Part shown: piece after piece, positions 6,767 to 16,200 of the stretch | Numbering within the stretch: the stretch's first letter is position 1 | How the letters are laid out: the number at the start of each line of letters is the position of its first letter | Assembly: GCF_014696615.1 (NCBI RefSeq) | Contig: NZ_JACJQJ010000077.1 | Coordinates: forward strand, 1-38,354 | Direction: 5' to 3' | Source of the DNA: Nostoc linckia FACHB-104 | GTDB taxonomy: Bacteria > Cyanobacteriota > Cyanobacteriia > Cyanobacteriales > Nostocaceae | DNA length: 38,354 bases | Position numbers and translations under genes: made by a program | The notes under the pieces: model-generated | Seen by the model: the letters and a program-made list of their open reading frames with translations, nothing else | Told to the model about the DNA's origin: nothing | The model's database searches: none

Positions 6767-8485
6767 TCAAGGTAATAAAGGCGAACGAATATAGCCCCAT
6801 TTCCCACCTTGAAATGTGTAGTCAATAATAGGAATATTAGAACTATCAAAGCCAATATTTTTTATCCATGTGCCAGCTATATTTACCATAGCCATACCAT
6901 CCTGAAAACTCAAAGCATTAGGCAGTTCTACCTTGATAATTGACTTGCCAGTTTTATCTATATAGCCAAATTTATTGCCAATTTTCACCAACGCTAACCC
7001 TGATGAAAATGAGCCTAATTCTGAGATAAAGTTACCCGCATTAGAGGCTAATTGACTACTCGAAATGACCAATTTCCCTGTTTTATCTATAAAACCAAAA
7101 CCTTGTTCTGAATATATGCACGCCAAGCCCTCAGAAAAATTCTTAGCATCATAAAATTGCGGTGCAATTACTGTTTTACCAGTAGAGTCAATATAACCCC
7201 AATTAGAAATGCCGTTTGTACTAAAATCTACTGCTGCCAAGCCTTCAGTAAATCGCTTGGCGTTATTAAATTGAGGGGGAATTACCACTTTACCAGTTTT
7301 ATCTATATAACCATATTTATTATTTACCTTAATAGCTGCCAACCCAGAGGCAAAATCTGCAATATTATAAGGTTGTGGTTCAATCACAAATTTACCAGTT
7401 TTATCAATAAATCCTGTTCTTTCGGAGTCAATTCGCACCGCCGCCAGCCCATCTGAAAAATTATTCACTTGTAATGAGTTAGCACCTGGATAGGTAACTG
7501 TGAATAAAAGCTTGCCAGTTTTATCAATAAATCCTATTTTTTCTTCTACCTGAACTTGTGCTACTTCCTCAATAAAATCTGCTGGTTGTTGGACAAATTG
7601 TGCTGGGATAACTAATTTACCTGTTTTGTCGATATAACCCCATTTATCCCCAATTTTGACAGGCGCTAACCCAGAAGAAAATTTCTGAATTCCATCAAAT
7701 TTAGCAGCTATCACTAATTCACCTATTTTATTAATAAATCCATACTTTCTATTAACTTCTGCACCTGCTAACCCTTCAGAAAAATTGGTAAATCCTCCCA
7801 TTTCTGGCGGAATTGTAAAAGGTTGCTTCCCACCAGCAATGTATTCTAAGGGTATAGTTCTGGCTAAATTTAAAGATTGGCAGATAATTGCTGCTACCTC
7901 ACCTCGAGTAGCACCTTTATTCGGTTGTAATTGTTTGATGTTGGGGTAGTTAACTACTATTCGCCCAATTGTTCCTGTAGCTAGAGATTTTCTTGCATAA
8001 TCTGGAATCTGTGCTTCATCATTAAAATGCTGTTTGAGTATGCTTTCTGGATTATCTGGAGTACTAAAATTGAGATGGTTGCTCAGAATTGCGATCGCCT
8101 GTACTCTGGGAATAGCTTGAGATGGTCTAAAAGTACGGTCTGGATAGCCAGTAAAAAATCTCCGTTGATAAGCAGCTTGAATGGCTTTATATGCCCAATG
8201 ACTATTAGGAACATCTTTAAATTCCATTCCTGGATTTTTTACTTCGCTATTAGGAAAGGCATTTAATAATAAAACTGCAAATTCAGCCCGATTAATAGTT
8301 GTCTGGGGGCGGAATGTTTGATCTGCATATCCTCTAATTATATTGCGTTCCGCCAGTTGAGTAATACAATCTTTGGCTATTTGATTTTTTATATCAGAAA
8401 ATGCTGAGGCTTTAGATATGAATATATGACCTAATAATGTAACGATTAGTGAAGTGTTTGCAATTAATTTTAAGCTGGTATTCAT
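6767..8485 (-). CDS. exported SLH-domain protein with WG repeats
   Basis: This 572-residue protein begins with a signal peptide (hydrophobic 11-23, cleavage near A-S-A at 26-28). Three SLH domains follow at about 28-75, 88-138 and 153-206; R-G-Y-A-D-Q-T-F-R-P and T-G-Y-P-D-R-T-F-R-P are typical. SLH domains anchor proteins to the cell envelope. From about 233 to the C-terminus there are eight WG repeats of the W-G-Y-I-D-K-T-G-K-x-V-I type plus a final partial one (K-W-G-Y-I-R). WG repeats are beta-rich modules of unsettled function. SLH plus WG suggests a peptidoglycan- or outer-membrane-associated surface or periplasmic protein. It appears monocistronic. Confidence 0.9.
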   Translation of the reverse strand: MNTSLKLIANTSLIVTLLGHIFISKASAFSDIKNQIAKDCITQLAERNIIRGYADQTFRPQTTINRAEFAVLLLNAFPNSEVKNPGMEFKDVPNSHWAYKAIQAAYQRRFFTGYPDRTFRPSQAIPRVQAIAILSNHLNFSTPDNPESILKQHFNDEAQIPDYARKSLATGTIGRIVVNYPNIKQLQPNKGATRGEVAAIICQSLNLARTIPLEYIAGGKQPFTIPPEMGGFTNFSEGLAGAEVNRKYGFINKIGELVIAAKFDGIQKFSSGLAPVKIGDKWGYIDKTGKLVIPAQFVQQPADFIEEVAQVQVEEKIGFIDKTGKLLFTVTYPGANSLQVNNFSDGLAAVRIDSERTGFIDKTGKFVIEPQPYNIADFASGLAAIKVNNKYGYIDKTGKVVIPPQFNNAKRFTEGLAAVDFSTNGISNWGYIDSTGKTVIAPQFYDAKNFSEGLACIYSEQGFGFIDKTGKLVISSSQLASNAGNFISELGSFSSGLALVKIGNKFGYIDKTGKSIIKVELPNALSFQDGMAMVNIAGTWIKNIGFDSSNIPIIDYTFQGGKWGYIRSPLLP

Positions 8486-8639
8486 CTAGTATTTTGTAAT
8501 AGCTAATATAAATGACATTGCTGGTTTACGCTTATGTGTGAAGTAACATCACAAGACAAGCTATTCTGCATTTAAGAAAATATATTTAACTTTGTCAATA
8601 GTCAACGAATTAAAGTAACGCACTTTTCCAAAGCTTTGA

Positions 8640-8670
8640 ATGCGTTAAGGCTAAGGCCTAACGCATCCTA
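8640..8670 (+). repeat. palindromic repeat of the GCGTTA/TAACGCATCCTAC type
   Basis: ATGCGTTA (8640-8647) and TAACGCAT (8659-8666) are perfect inverted repeats followed by CCTAC. The same TAACGCATCCTAC half recurs at 13243-13255, at the end of the LanM gene. Confidence 0.6.
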
Positions 8671-8713
8671 CTCGGCTGGAATTTTGTGAGCAATTAAATA
8701 ATATCTACAATTA

Positions 8714-9094
8714 TTAGCTTTTCCGCCTTTTGTTTCTACTAGTTTCTAGCCACAGTACTGTTGCGCTACCTATTGCATAAGCAATTATATCCTTCCAATC
8801 AAATGAACTGCCCAATACTACAACCGCAATCTTATATTTTCCTAATCCTAAAACATTTACAAAATTAAAATATTGCAGAATCTCGACAACACAAGCAAAG
8901 ATAAAAACTGATAAAGCCAAAATTGCTGGTTTTATCTGCCAAAAAGTTTTCACAAAGCAATAAATTAATATCACTACTAAAACATCACCGACAAAAGGAC
9001 GTATAAACCTGTCATCGATAAAAACAGCAATACATACCTCTACGACAAATAGTAGGAGCGTTAAATAGAAATATTTTTTATCAAACCTAAGCAT
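8714..9094 (-). CDS. DUF2809 family integral membrane protein
   Basis: The protein has 126 residues from the ATG at 9094. The frame stays open to a TTG at 9139, but that start has no ribosome binding site and would leave only 23 nt to the divergent gene. Four hydrophobic helices are predicted. The F-I-R-P-F-V-G-D-V-L-V-V-I-L-I-Y segment is the signature of DUF2809, and D-W-K-D-I-I-A-Y-A-I-G near the C-terminus is also typical. The end is basic (R-N-K-R-R-K), which suggests a cytoplasmic C-terminus. Function is unknown; the family resembles small VanZ-like membrane proteins. It is divergently arranged with the AAA gene at 9163. Confidence 0.8.
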   Translation of the reverse strand: MLRFDKKYFYLTLLLFVVEVCIAVFIDDRFIRPFVGDVLVVILIYCFVKTFWQIKPAILALSVFIFACVVEILQYFNFVNVLGLGKYKIAVVVLGSSFDWKDIIAYAIGSATVLWLETSRNKRRKS

Positions 9095-9162
9095 CTGAGT
9101 AGTGAAAAGTAAATCTGTAGTATTATATAAATAAAACAAATTTAATTCAAATCGAGATTGTT

Positions 9163-10539
9163 ATGGCAAATTTCGGTTTAGATGAAGCTATAAAAGTTGC
9201 AAATGATGCAATATTTAACAAATTAAATAGAAATTTAACAGATGTAGAAATAATAATTATTAAAGGTGCATGGCAGCGGCAGGAATATGATGAAATTGCT
9301 GCCAAAAATCAGTATGCAACTACTTATATTAGTCAAGATGTCGCACCAAAACTCTGGAAGAATTTAAGTGATGCTTTAGGAGAGAAAGTCAAGAAAAGTA
9401 ATTTTAAAGAAGCCCTAAAACGCCAATGGGAAAAGTTTATCTCTCCTGATTTTAATACATACTCTGTTAGCCAGCAGGATGAAGCCGAAGAAAATCTGCC
9501 AATTAAAAATCAGACAGCAAGTAAATCAGCATCTATAAATGAATTAAGTAATGATATTTATGTTAAGCGAACTGAAATCGAAACAGTTTGTTATGAAACT
9601 CTCCTACAACCTGGTGCGCTAATTAGAATTAAAGCTCCGAGTTTGATGGGTAAAACTTCATTGATAATACAGGTAATAAAACATTTAGATCAACAAGGAT
9701 ATCGCAATGTTATTTTAAGTTTTGAATTAGCAGATAGAAATACTCATTTTACCCAACTGAATAAATTTTTGCGTTGGTTTTGTAGCAATATTAGTCGCGA
9801 ACTAGGATTACCCAGCGAGTTAGATGAATATTGGGATGAAGAGGGTATGGGAGCAAAAGTAAGTTGTACGACTTACTTTGAAGAATATTTATTAGCTGCT
9901 ATCGATAGTCCTTTAGTTTTATGCTTAGATAATGTAGATTTACTCTTTCCATATCCTGAAATTTACGAAGATTTTTTTGGATTGTTACGTTCTTGGTATG
10001 AAAAGGCCAGAAGTAGACAAATTTGGAAGAAGTTACGATTAGTACTCATACATTCTACTGATGTTTATATTCGGCTAAATATTAATCAATCTCCTTTTAA
10101 TGTGGGATTACCTCTAGAATTGGCAGAGTTTACCCGTGAACAAGTCCAAGATTTAGCCCAACAACATCAACTTAATATTAATGTAGATGCAAATATTATA
10201 GATTCTCTGATGAATTTAGTAGGAGGACATCCTTATTTATTAGAAATGGCATTTTCTTACTTAAAAAATCATCCTAATGTTAACCTACAACAGATATTAA
10301 CAGAAGGAACTACAGAAACTGGTATTTATGCACATCATTTGCGAGAACATTGGTTGAATTTACAACAACATCATGAATTAGCAAGTGCTTTTAAAAAAGT
10401 TGTGGATTCTCAAATTTCTGTGTTATTAGAGCCGACTTTAGCTTATCAATTGCAAAGTATGGGGTTGGTAAAACTTGCTGGTAATTTGGTAGAGATTCGC
10501 TGCAGTTTATATCGGCAGTATTTTCGCATAAGGTTGTAG
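9163..10539 (+). CDS. vMAP-N/HTH-AAA-like (AAA_35) STAND-type ATPase
   Basis: This 458-residue cytosolic protein has two parts. Residues 5-85 resemble the helix-turn-helix-like N-terminal domain of vWA-MoxR-associated proteins (L-N-R-N-L-T-D-V-E, G-A-W-Q-R-Q-E-Y-D-E-I-A). Residues about 130-458 form an AAA-like (AAA_35) domain with Walker A A-P-S-L-M-G-K-T-S (158-166) and Walker B L-V-L-C-L-D-N-V-D (251-259). The segment G-G-H-P-Y-L-L-E is the conserved sensor region of this family. Such proteins are signal-transducing NTPases that usually carry a third effector domain. None is seen here, so it may work in trans. A linker at 95-128 is polar and low in complexity. No nearby effector gene is obvious. 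Confidence 0.85.
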   Translation: MANFGLDEAIKVANDAIFNKLNRNLTDVEIIIIKGAWQRQEYDEIAAKNQYATTYISQDVAPKLWKNLSDALGEKVKKSNFKEALKRQWEKFISPDFNTYSVSQQDEAEENLPIKNQTASKSASINELSNDIYVKRTEIETVCYETLLQPGALIRIKAPSLMGKTSLIIQVIKHLDQQGYRNVILSFELADRNTHFTQLNKFLRWFCSNISRELGLPSELDEYWDEEGMGAKVSCTTYFEEYLLAAIDSPLVLCLDNVDLLFPYPEIYEDFFGLLRSWYEKARSRQIWKKLRLVLIHSTDVYIRLNINQSPFNVGLPLELAEFTREQVQDLAQQHQLNINVDANIIDSLMNLVGGHPYLLEMAFSYLKNHPNVNLQQILTEGTTETGIYAHHLREHWLNLQQHHELASAFKKVVDSQISVLLEPTLAYQLQSMGLVKLAGNLVEIRCSLYRQYFRIRL

Positions 10540-10683
10540 TAGAAACGATAATAATTCGGAGTTAATAAATTTACTTAAAATCTTCAATTGGGTAGATTGG
10601 TTTTCATGAATTAAATCAATATTTCTGCAGCTAATTCGGATATAATACATATCAAATAATGTTGGCGATACATCAATATATTC

Positions 10684-10712
10684 TAGAGGGCACAGCAGTG
10701 CCATGCCCCTAC
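10684..10712 (+). repeat. dispersed palindrome (GGGCACAGCAGTGCCATGCCCCTAC type)
   Basis: An imperfect palindrome centred on GCAGTGC with GGGCA/TGCCC flanks and a terminal CTAC. It belongs to the same family as the ends of the 6683-6745 element. Confidence 0.55.
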
Positions 10713-10796
10713 AATCTGTCGCATTCTCTTTTCAAATTGCCTACAGTTACAAGATAGATGAAAATTTACGAAAACCTAGCTACAGATAGTTTTTTA

Positions 10797-10819
10797 GTAA
10801 AGGCAATGCTTTGCCTTTA
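10797..10819 (-). repeat. perfect 10-bp hairpin beyond the lipoprotein gene
   Basis: GTAAAGGCAA (10797-10806) pairs perfectly with TTGCCTTTAC (10810-10819) around a 3-nt loop. On the minus strand it lies 45 nt after the lipoprotein stop. It lacks a U-run, so termination is possible but not intrinsic by the usual rule. Confidence 0.5.
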
Positions 10820-10863
10820 CCTTACCAAAGTATTTGTATAAAAGCCAAATTTCAATAGAAACC

Positions 10864-11889
10864 CTAAAATGAACCCCATTTGACTGTTTGTTGGTCTTTT
10901 CTGGCAGTTTTGACTACTCGATAGCCTCTGGAAGTTGCCCAATCTTGAGCAGCTTTTTCTAATGTTGGTTCACCACAATTGAGATAGGCAAGAGCTAAAT
11001 TTTTATTGCCGTTTTCTTTCAAAACTTTAACTAAAGTTTCTGTGGTATCTTTACCACCAATACTAATAAAAGAATATAGGGCATAAGATAACGTCCGGGG
11101 GTCTTTTGATGCTAAATCTTTGAGCAAAACATCTTTCGTCATTTCCCAATTGTTGCGTAATTCTTCTCCTTTACTTTTAGCTATTAATAAATGCACTTTA
11201 TCTGCATCTGATACTGGTTGCCAGTTGAGTTTTTCTAAAGCTACACCAACCATTGGGCTAGATGCCCAATCAGTTAAATTTTTGGTTAATGGTTCAATCG
11301 CTTTGGGATCGCCAATATCTGCCAAAACACTAGCTGCATTCGTTCTCGTCCTCGCGTCGGGTTCTTTCAGTGCTGCTAGCATTGGTTCTAGCGCAGGTTT
11401 ACCCATCGCACCCATAGCAATTACAGATGCAGGATCATCCTTCTTAAAGCCAGGTAGCACCTGATCAACTATCTTGGGATTTGTGGCTGCAATATCCTTG
11501 AGTGCAGTTTTAGCGGCGTTGGCGATGCGGGAGTTGGGATGGTTGACATTAGCGACTAAAGGCTTAACAGCACGGGTATCTTTGAGTTTTCCCAGTGCGA
11601 TCGCAGCTGCTGCATGAGTTTTAATTTCTGCAGAAGATGCAGAGGCTTTCACGGGAGTATTTAGCACAGCAATTAAAGGTTCGACAGCTAGCTTATCTCC
11701 TAGATTTCCTAATGCTTCCGCTGCTTGATCTGTGCCAAAAGTCGGAGGCTTTTGGATGTAAGCGGCTATCAGTTCTTTGACATTTTTTTCATCTGCTAGA
11801 CGCTGAACTTTAGAATCTTTTACTGCGCCCAGATTGCAAGCGCTGAGAGTGAGGAAAAGTAGACAAGTTGCAATTATATGGTGTTTCAT
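10864..11889 (-). CDS. HEAT-repeat lipoprotein
   Basis: This 341-residue protein has a type II signal peptide: M-K-H-H then a hydrophobic stretch and lipobox L-S-A-C with Cys18. I therefore chose the ATG at 11889 over an upstream start at 11964, which would overlap the previous gene by 41 nt and hide the signal. The mature part is a series of HEAT-like repeats (A-x-x-A-L-G-x-L-x-D-x-x-A-V-x-P-L) through about residue 230. A less regular helical region follows, ending in K-W-G-S-F. HEAT lipoproteins are protein-binding scaffolds at a membrane face, and the partner here is unknown. It lies 34 nt downstream of the haem-oxygenase-fold gene on the same strand, so the two probably form one transcription unit. 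Confidence 0.87.
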   Translation of the reverse strand: MKHHIIATCLLFLTLSACNLGAVKDSKVQRLADEKNVKELIAAYIQKPPTFGTDQAAEALGNLGDKLAVEPLIAVLNTPVKASASSAEIKTHAAAAIALGKLKDTRAVKPLVANVNHPNSRIANAAKTALKDIAATNPKIVDQVLPGFKKDDPASVIAMGAMGKPALEPMLAALKEPDARTRTNAASVLADIGDPKAIEPLTKNLTDWASSPMVGVALEKLNWQPVSDADKVHLLIAKSKGEELRNNWEMTKDVLLKDLASKDPRTLSYALYSFISIGGKDTTETLVKVLKENGNKNLALAYLNCGEPTLEKAAQDWATSRGYRVVKTARKDQQTVKWGSF

Positions 11890-11923
11890 AATCAATAGTA
11901 TTTCGGTTATGCAGATATGATAT

Positions 11924-12733
11924 TTAAGCTTTTTTTGGCGAAACCTGCTTGGGAGAAAAGACAATGCAGAAGTCTAAAGATTTGACACCTGATACATCAA
12001 AATCTTTGGTTTCTTGGAGATGAGAAACTATCGTCTCATGCTCATAGTTGAGGTTTTCATAGGCATAAGCTAATAATTCTTCTGTCCATTCTTTAAATAA
12101 AGCAAATACCAAATTGACTTTTTTAATTGCCTCATTGCGTGTTTTTTCATCCATTTCGATATTTGCCAGCATTTTATGGTCGCTTGTCATCGCATGACCA
12201 GATTCTTTACTAAAATGGAACTCTCCACAGTAACGCAAATTAATCCCCATTTCTTGTTCAATTTGGACTGCGAGGTTTCCCATTAACTTAAATAATACGT
12301 TCCCAGTTTCTTCAATAGCTTCAATAATTGCTAGGCGGACAATACTGGATGAACTATAAATTATAGACGCTAGTTTGTGAGATAACATCCGGTTTACGGC
12401 AGTGCGATCGCTGTAGAAAAACTCTAAATATTCTGTAGGTGAAATTTTTTCGCGATCAAAGCCCAATTTGATATAGTCTTCTAAATACCAAGGCCAGTGA
12501 TGATCGTCTTCATAGGAATGTTCGTTTACCATAGCCTGATATGGGTCTGAGGTTGGTTCTTGACGCATAACATAGCGATTCAGGTCACCAAAGCTCATAA
12601 TAAAAGGAGCCATACAGGGATAAAATTCTAAACGCTGACGTGCTGATAAACTCTCATCCCGTAAAAACTCAAAAAATGGCAATTGGCTGTACTGTTTCTT
12701 GAGTTTGAAAATGTGAATTAATATAGATTTCAT
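11924..12733 (-). CDS. haem-oxygenase-fold, CADD/HDO-like candidate diiron protein
   Basis: This 269-residue, mostly helical soluble protein has the TENA/PqqC/haem-oxygenase pattern. Helix 1 reads L-P-F-F-E-F-L-R-D-E-S-L-S. A possible six-ligand metal site can be lined up: Glu71 and His78 (E-x6-H, the spacing in the chlamydial enzyme CADD), a Glu in E-A-I-E-E-T-G (138/141/142), and H-F-S-K-E-S-G-H giving His173, Glu177 and His180. The last matches the H-x3-D/E-x2-H motif of haem-oxygenase-like diiron oxygenases (UndA, SznF, CADD). If active it would use O2 to oxidise a substrate. The 518-nt gap behind the LanM gene carries a copy of the lanA upstream element, which hints at joint expression. 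The HEAT lipoprotein follows after 34 nt. Fold call fairly secure; reaction unknown. Confidence 0.72.
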   Translation of the reverse strand: MKSILIHIFKLKKQYSQLPFFEFLRDESLSARQRLEFYPCMAPFIMSFGDLNRYVMRQEPTSDPYQAMVNEHSYEDDHHWPWYLEDYIKLGFDREKISPTEYLEFFYSDRTAVNRMLSHKLASIIYSSSSIVRLAIIEAIEETGNVLFKLMGNLAVQIEQEMGINLRYCGEFHFSKESGHAMTSDHKMLANIEMDEKTRNEAIKKVNLVFALFKEWTEELLAYAYENLNYEHETIVSHLQETKDFDVSGVKSLDFCIVFSPKQVSPKKA

Positions 12734-13251
12734 GTTTAGTTTTCCCAGATTACAAGTAATAGTAATTCGTAGTTCGTAGTTAATTTGGATTTAGCAGGAA
12801 TTATTGGTACACTTTGATTTTTGGGAAAAGGCAGAAGAAAAAATTTTTCTCCTGCCTAATTCTGTAGTTAGGAAGCATGTTTTAACGCTAAGTACCGGAG
12901 CAATACTACTCGGTTAAGAGCTTTGAACTCAAAATTGGTTTTGAGTTAAAGGTTAAAGGTTCTTGATTTCCCTTTTACCATTCCCCTTTTTTCCCTTCAC
13001 CGACAAGTATTGAGTACCTGTCAATTCAGATAACACTATATGCATCTTGGGGCTAAAAAAGAATTGTGGTGATTAATATCATCACAATCACTTATTTCAG
13101 CTTATTTGTATTTTCTCTAATAAACTCATTCCATAGTTGAGTCTAAATCAGGGATATTTTCAGCATATTGAAATTGCTAGATTCAGTGTGATTGAGTGAA
13201 ACTCAGTTAAATTCAGGTAAATTCAGGTGTAGGATGCTTTACTAACGCATC
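12734..13251. other. 518-nt gap with regulatory-looking repeats between LanM and the CADD-like gene
   Basis: No ORF is supported on either strand. The gap contains an 8-bp hairpin ACTCAAAA/TTTTGAGT (12927-12934 with 12939-12946), the 19-mer at 12939-12957 that recurs at 17149-17167, and the motif plus decamer array described at 13133-13231. It also holds the repeat that overlaps the LanM stop. Confidence 0.6.
13133..13231 (-). promoter_or_regulatory. copy B of the lanA upstream element (19-bp motif plus decamer array)
   Basis: The motif ATAGTTGAGTCTAAATCAG (13133-13151) matches 17044-17062 at 18 of 19 positions. About 40 nt further on come four 10-bp units at 13192-13231 (TTGAGTGAAA, CTCAGTTAAA, TTCAGGTAAA, TTCAGGTGTA). 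The matching array lies upstream of lanA. On the minus strand this copy faces the CADD-like gene, 400 nt away. It is probably a regulator binding region. The 10-bp period is one helical turn. Confidence 0.55.
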
Positions 13252-13255
13252 CTAC
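13229..13255 (-). repeat. hairpin GTAGGATGC/GCATCCTAC overlapping the LanM stop codon
   Basis: GTAGGATGC (13229-13237) and GCATCCTAC (13247-13255) form a perfect 9-bp stem with a 9-nt loop. The LanM TAG stop lies in the arm nearest the gene. The sequence resembles the repeat at 8640-8670. No U-tract follows, so it is more likely a dispersed repeat than an intrinsic terminator. Confidence 0.6.
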
Positions 13256-16200
13256 TTTGGCGGTTCTAAAACTAGAACTGAAGGAACTTGATCAGGCGCG
13301 GCTAAACGTAGCAATCCATAACCAATACCTGCCAATCCAGTCATTAAACCGGGAGTTTCCACACCGGAGGGAACGCCACAAAGCCAACCATGTTGATTAA
13401 TACTTTCGAGAATAATTGCCGCAAAGCGATTAACTTGAGGTTGCCATTGGGAATGATTGAGAGTGAGGCTGGCTTGCAAAAGCAATTCTAAATTACCTAA
13501 ATCACCGTGACAGAGTGAGTGATTAGTACCAAATCCCTCAGCTATAGTTGTTTTCAAAGCTGTGTTGATTTCCGATCTCATTTTTGCATCATCAAGATAA
13601 GGCAGACTGCGTAGACGCGCTAAACCAATTCCTGTAGCACCGTGACACCAAGCACACATACAACTAAGCTGATTGTCTTTGTCTGCTAAGACTGTATTAC
13701 TAAAATTGCGTAAATCTAACCAATTTCCTACTTTTGGTAAAAAGAGACTGTTCTCGTATTCCAAAGCAGCTTTAGCTGCATTACTAAAACGCTGTTCTCC
13801 TGTGATTGATGCCAACTCCAATAGCGCCAAAGCTATCCCAGCTACACCATGAGAAAAACCTGTGAGTGGTTTTTCTGCAAACATCTGATTTTTCCATCTC
13901 CAACCAATGCCACGAGGCATTTTTTCGGCACAAGCAAGTAACCGATTGCCACATTGGATGGCGACAGCCAGGATATTATCGCTTGGTTGACAGCGATATA
14001 GTCCTAACAAGCTGACAATACATCCAGCTGCACCGCTAATAATATCAAATTCCTCATCTTGCTCAATGAGATTGGGGAGATGGTTAACTATCTTTTGGGC
14101 TTCTGTTAACAGTTCTGGTTGATCCCACAACACACCCAAATGTGTGAAAGTATAAATTATGCCTCCCCAGCCACCAAAAGCACCAATAGATTTGATATCT
14201 GAGCGAAACTTTTCCGCTAGGTATCGCATTGTTCTCAGCGCTGCTTGGGCGAGATTTGTATAACGTTGCTCGCCTGTGACAGCACCTAGATGAGCTAAGA
14301 ATAAAATTATTCCTGGTAAACCATCGTATAAATCTAATCTTAAAGATACTAGCGACCATTGACGCTCGTCTTTGAATGTCAAACCAATCCAGGAAGCATC
14401 TTTTTCGCCACGTATGGCTAAAAAATCTAAGCGATCGCCAATTTCACAAGCCGCCGCTAAGATTTGATCGCGGTTAACTGTTGTCTGGGGTTCTGCGATC
14501 GCGTAGCTGGGAAAAGAAGTGTCAGCTAATCCTAGATGCACTGTTGCTAAAGAAGCGCGGATAAACCACTGCTGTTGTGCCATATCCCAGTCGCTGAATT
14601 TTTCTAAGCGACGGTACACCAGATCAATGCTGGTTTTTTCTAGAAAATCAGGGATACATTGCCCAGAACTACCCCAAATATGCTGCGAGTTGGGACGCGT
14701 TACAAATAGAGGAATATCACCCCGCAACAAGTCTTCTCGCTCTACAGGTAGCGCTTGCTTTAATGAAGGTTCATGCTGTGCCTGAAGCCAAAGTAAATCA
14801 AAATGGCGATCGCGTTCTAGAGCATCCCGCAAGCGATCGGGATGAAAGCTTTCATCTAACAACAGACTATAGTTGCGCGTGAGATTGAGGATAACTCTAA
14901 TTTCATCCTCAGCAAAAGCTGCGATCGGGCCTGATTTTGCTAGTAACTCTGCTCGATATTTAACGAGTAACTGATAAATATTGGTAAATCCAGTCAGAAT
15001 TTCTGCTGTATAGTCGAGTAAATTGACATTAGCGCCATTCAAAGTTGGTAAATTTCCATCTGCTGGCATCTCTAGCCGCTTATGTGTTAGCCGCATCTCA
15101 TCAGTTCCCGTACCTTCCCAGTAAGGCAGCTGATGCGGCGTAAGTTGCCCTTGTTTTGAGCCTAAACCACTCAAATCAATGCCTTCAGCCTGATTGTTAC
15201 CCCAAACACGCTGCGGTAGTAAACCTATACCTAAAACTGAGTCAGCCATTTTATCGCTAACCACAACATTGGCTTGGGAGTCATTGGTTTTACCTATTTT
15301 GGGATGGAACAAAGCTTCTAAGTCAACCAAAATTGGATGTTCGCCAGCAGCAATTAAATTTTCTGAATGAAAATCAGTCGCTTGCAAGGCATAAAGTAAA
15401 GCTAGGTAGCCTCCTTGACGCTGATAAAAACGCTGAATTTCTGCTTCTGTTTGACAGGTTTGGGGTTTGACAAACTCAACCCAACCATAATCACCACCAT
15501 CTATAAGTTTTAAAATACCAAAAGGTGGATGATTGCCACGGGCATTCAGCCACATGAGAAGTTCTTGAAAATGGAAATCTACTGCCAAGGATCTTGGCTT
15601 ATAGACTAATTGCAAGCCAGAACTAAATTTAGCAATTAAAACAGAACGCCCACTTTTATGACTATCCCCAGCACCACCCTGTAACTCTATTAGTAACCCA
15701 GGTTTATCTTCAGGACTAAATTTAGCTTGAATTTTCTGCAAATCTGCACATAAATGTTGTAGAAACTCTAAACTAAATGTCAGCCAATGATTGATACAAA
15801 TAGTAATTTGGCGAGCCAATACCGGATATTCTTGCAAAATAGCAAGGGCAACATCTCGCTGGCGTAAACGCTCTCCAAAACTGCGAAATCGCTCTTGAGG
15901 TGTATCACCTGTAAGTAATCCTTGCAGTCGAGCTACATTTAATTCTAAAACTAGGGTGCGGTTTAAAATTTGACGCAACTGTATAATCAAATTTGTCAAA
16001 AGTATGTCTGTAACTGTTTCCTGTTCAAAGGGTAGTTCTGAATACTGTTGACTCAGATTCTGAATACCTGCATCTAAATGATTTAAAGCTTGGCAGATTA
16101 GCGGTTCAATTAAATATATAAATGAATTAGTTTCTACATTTTGTGTTGCATCTGGCAGATGCAGGGGCTCAAACTCAGAAGTAGTAGAAAATGCCTCGGC

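Larger units (their letters stand above)
10540..10863. other. intergenic region with two palindromic repeats
   Basis: This 324-nt gap lies between the AAA gene and the convergent lipoprotein gene. It holds a GC-rich palindrome at 10684-10712 and a perfect 10-bp hairpin at 10797-10819. No supported gene is present. Confidence 0.6.

Noticed and set aside
6519-6775. Overlapping ORFs on both strands
   Set aside because: They run through the MITE-like inverted repeats and lack ribosome binding sites.
11890-11964. Longer start for the HEAT lipoprotein
   Set aside because: It would overlap the upstream gene and bury the lipoprotein signal; the ATG at 11889 gives a clean lipobox.
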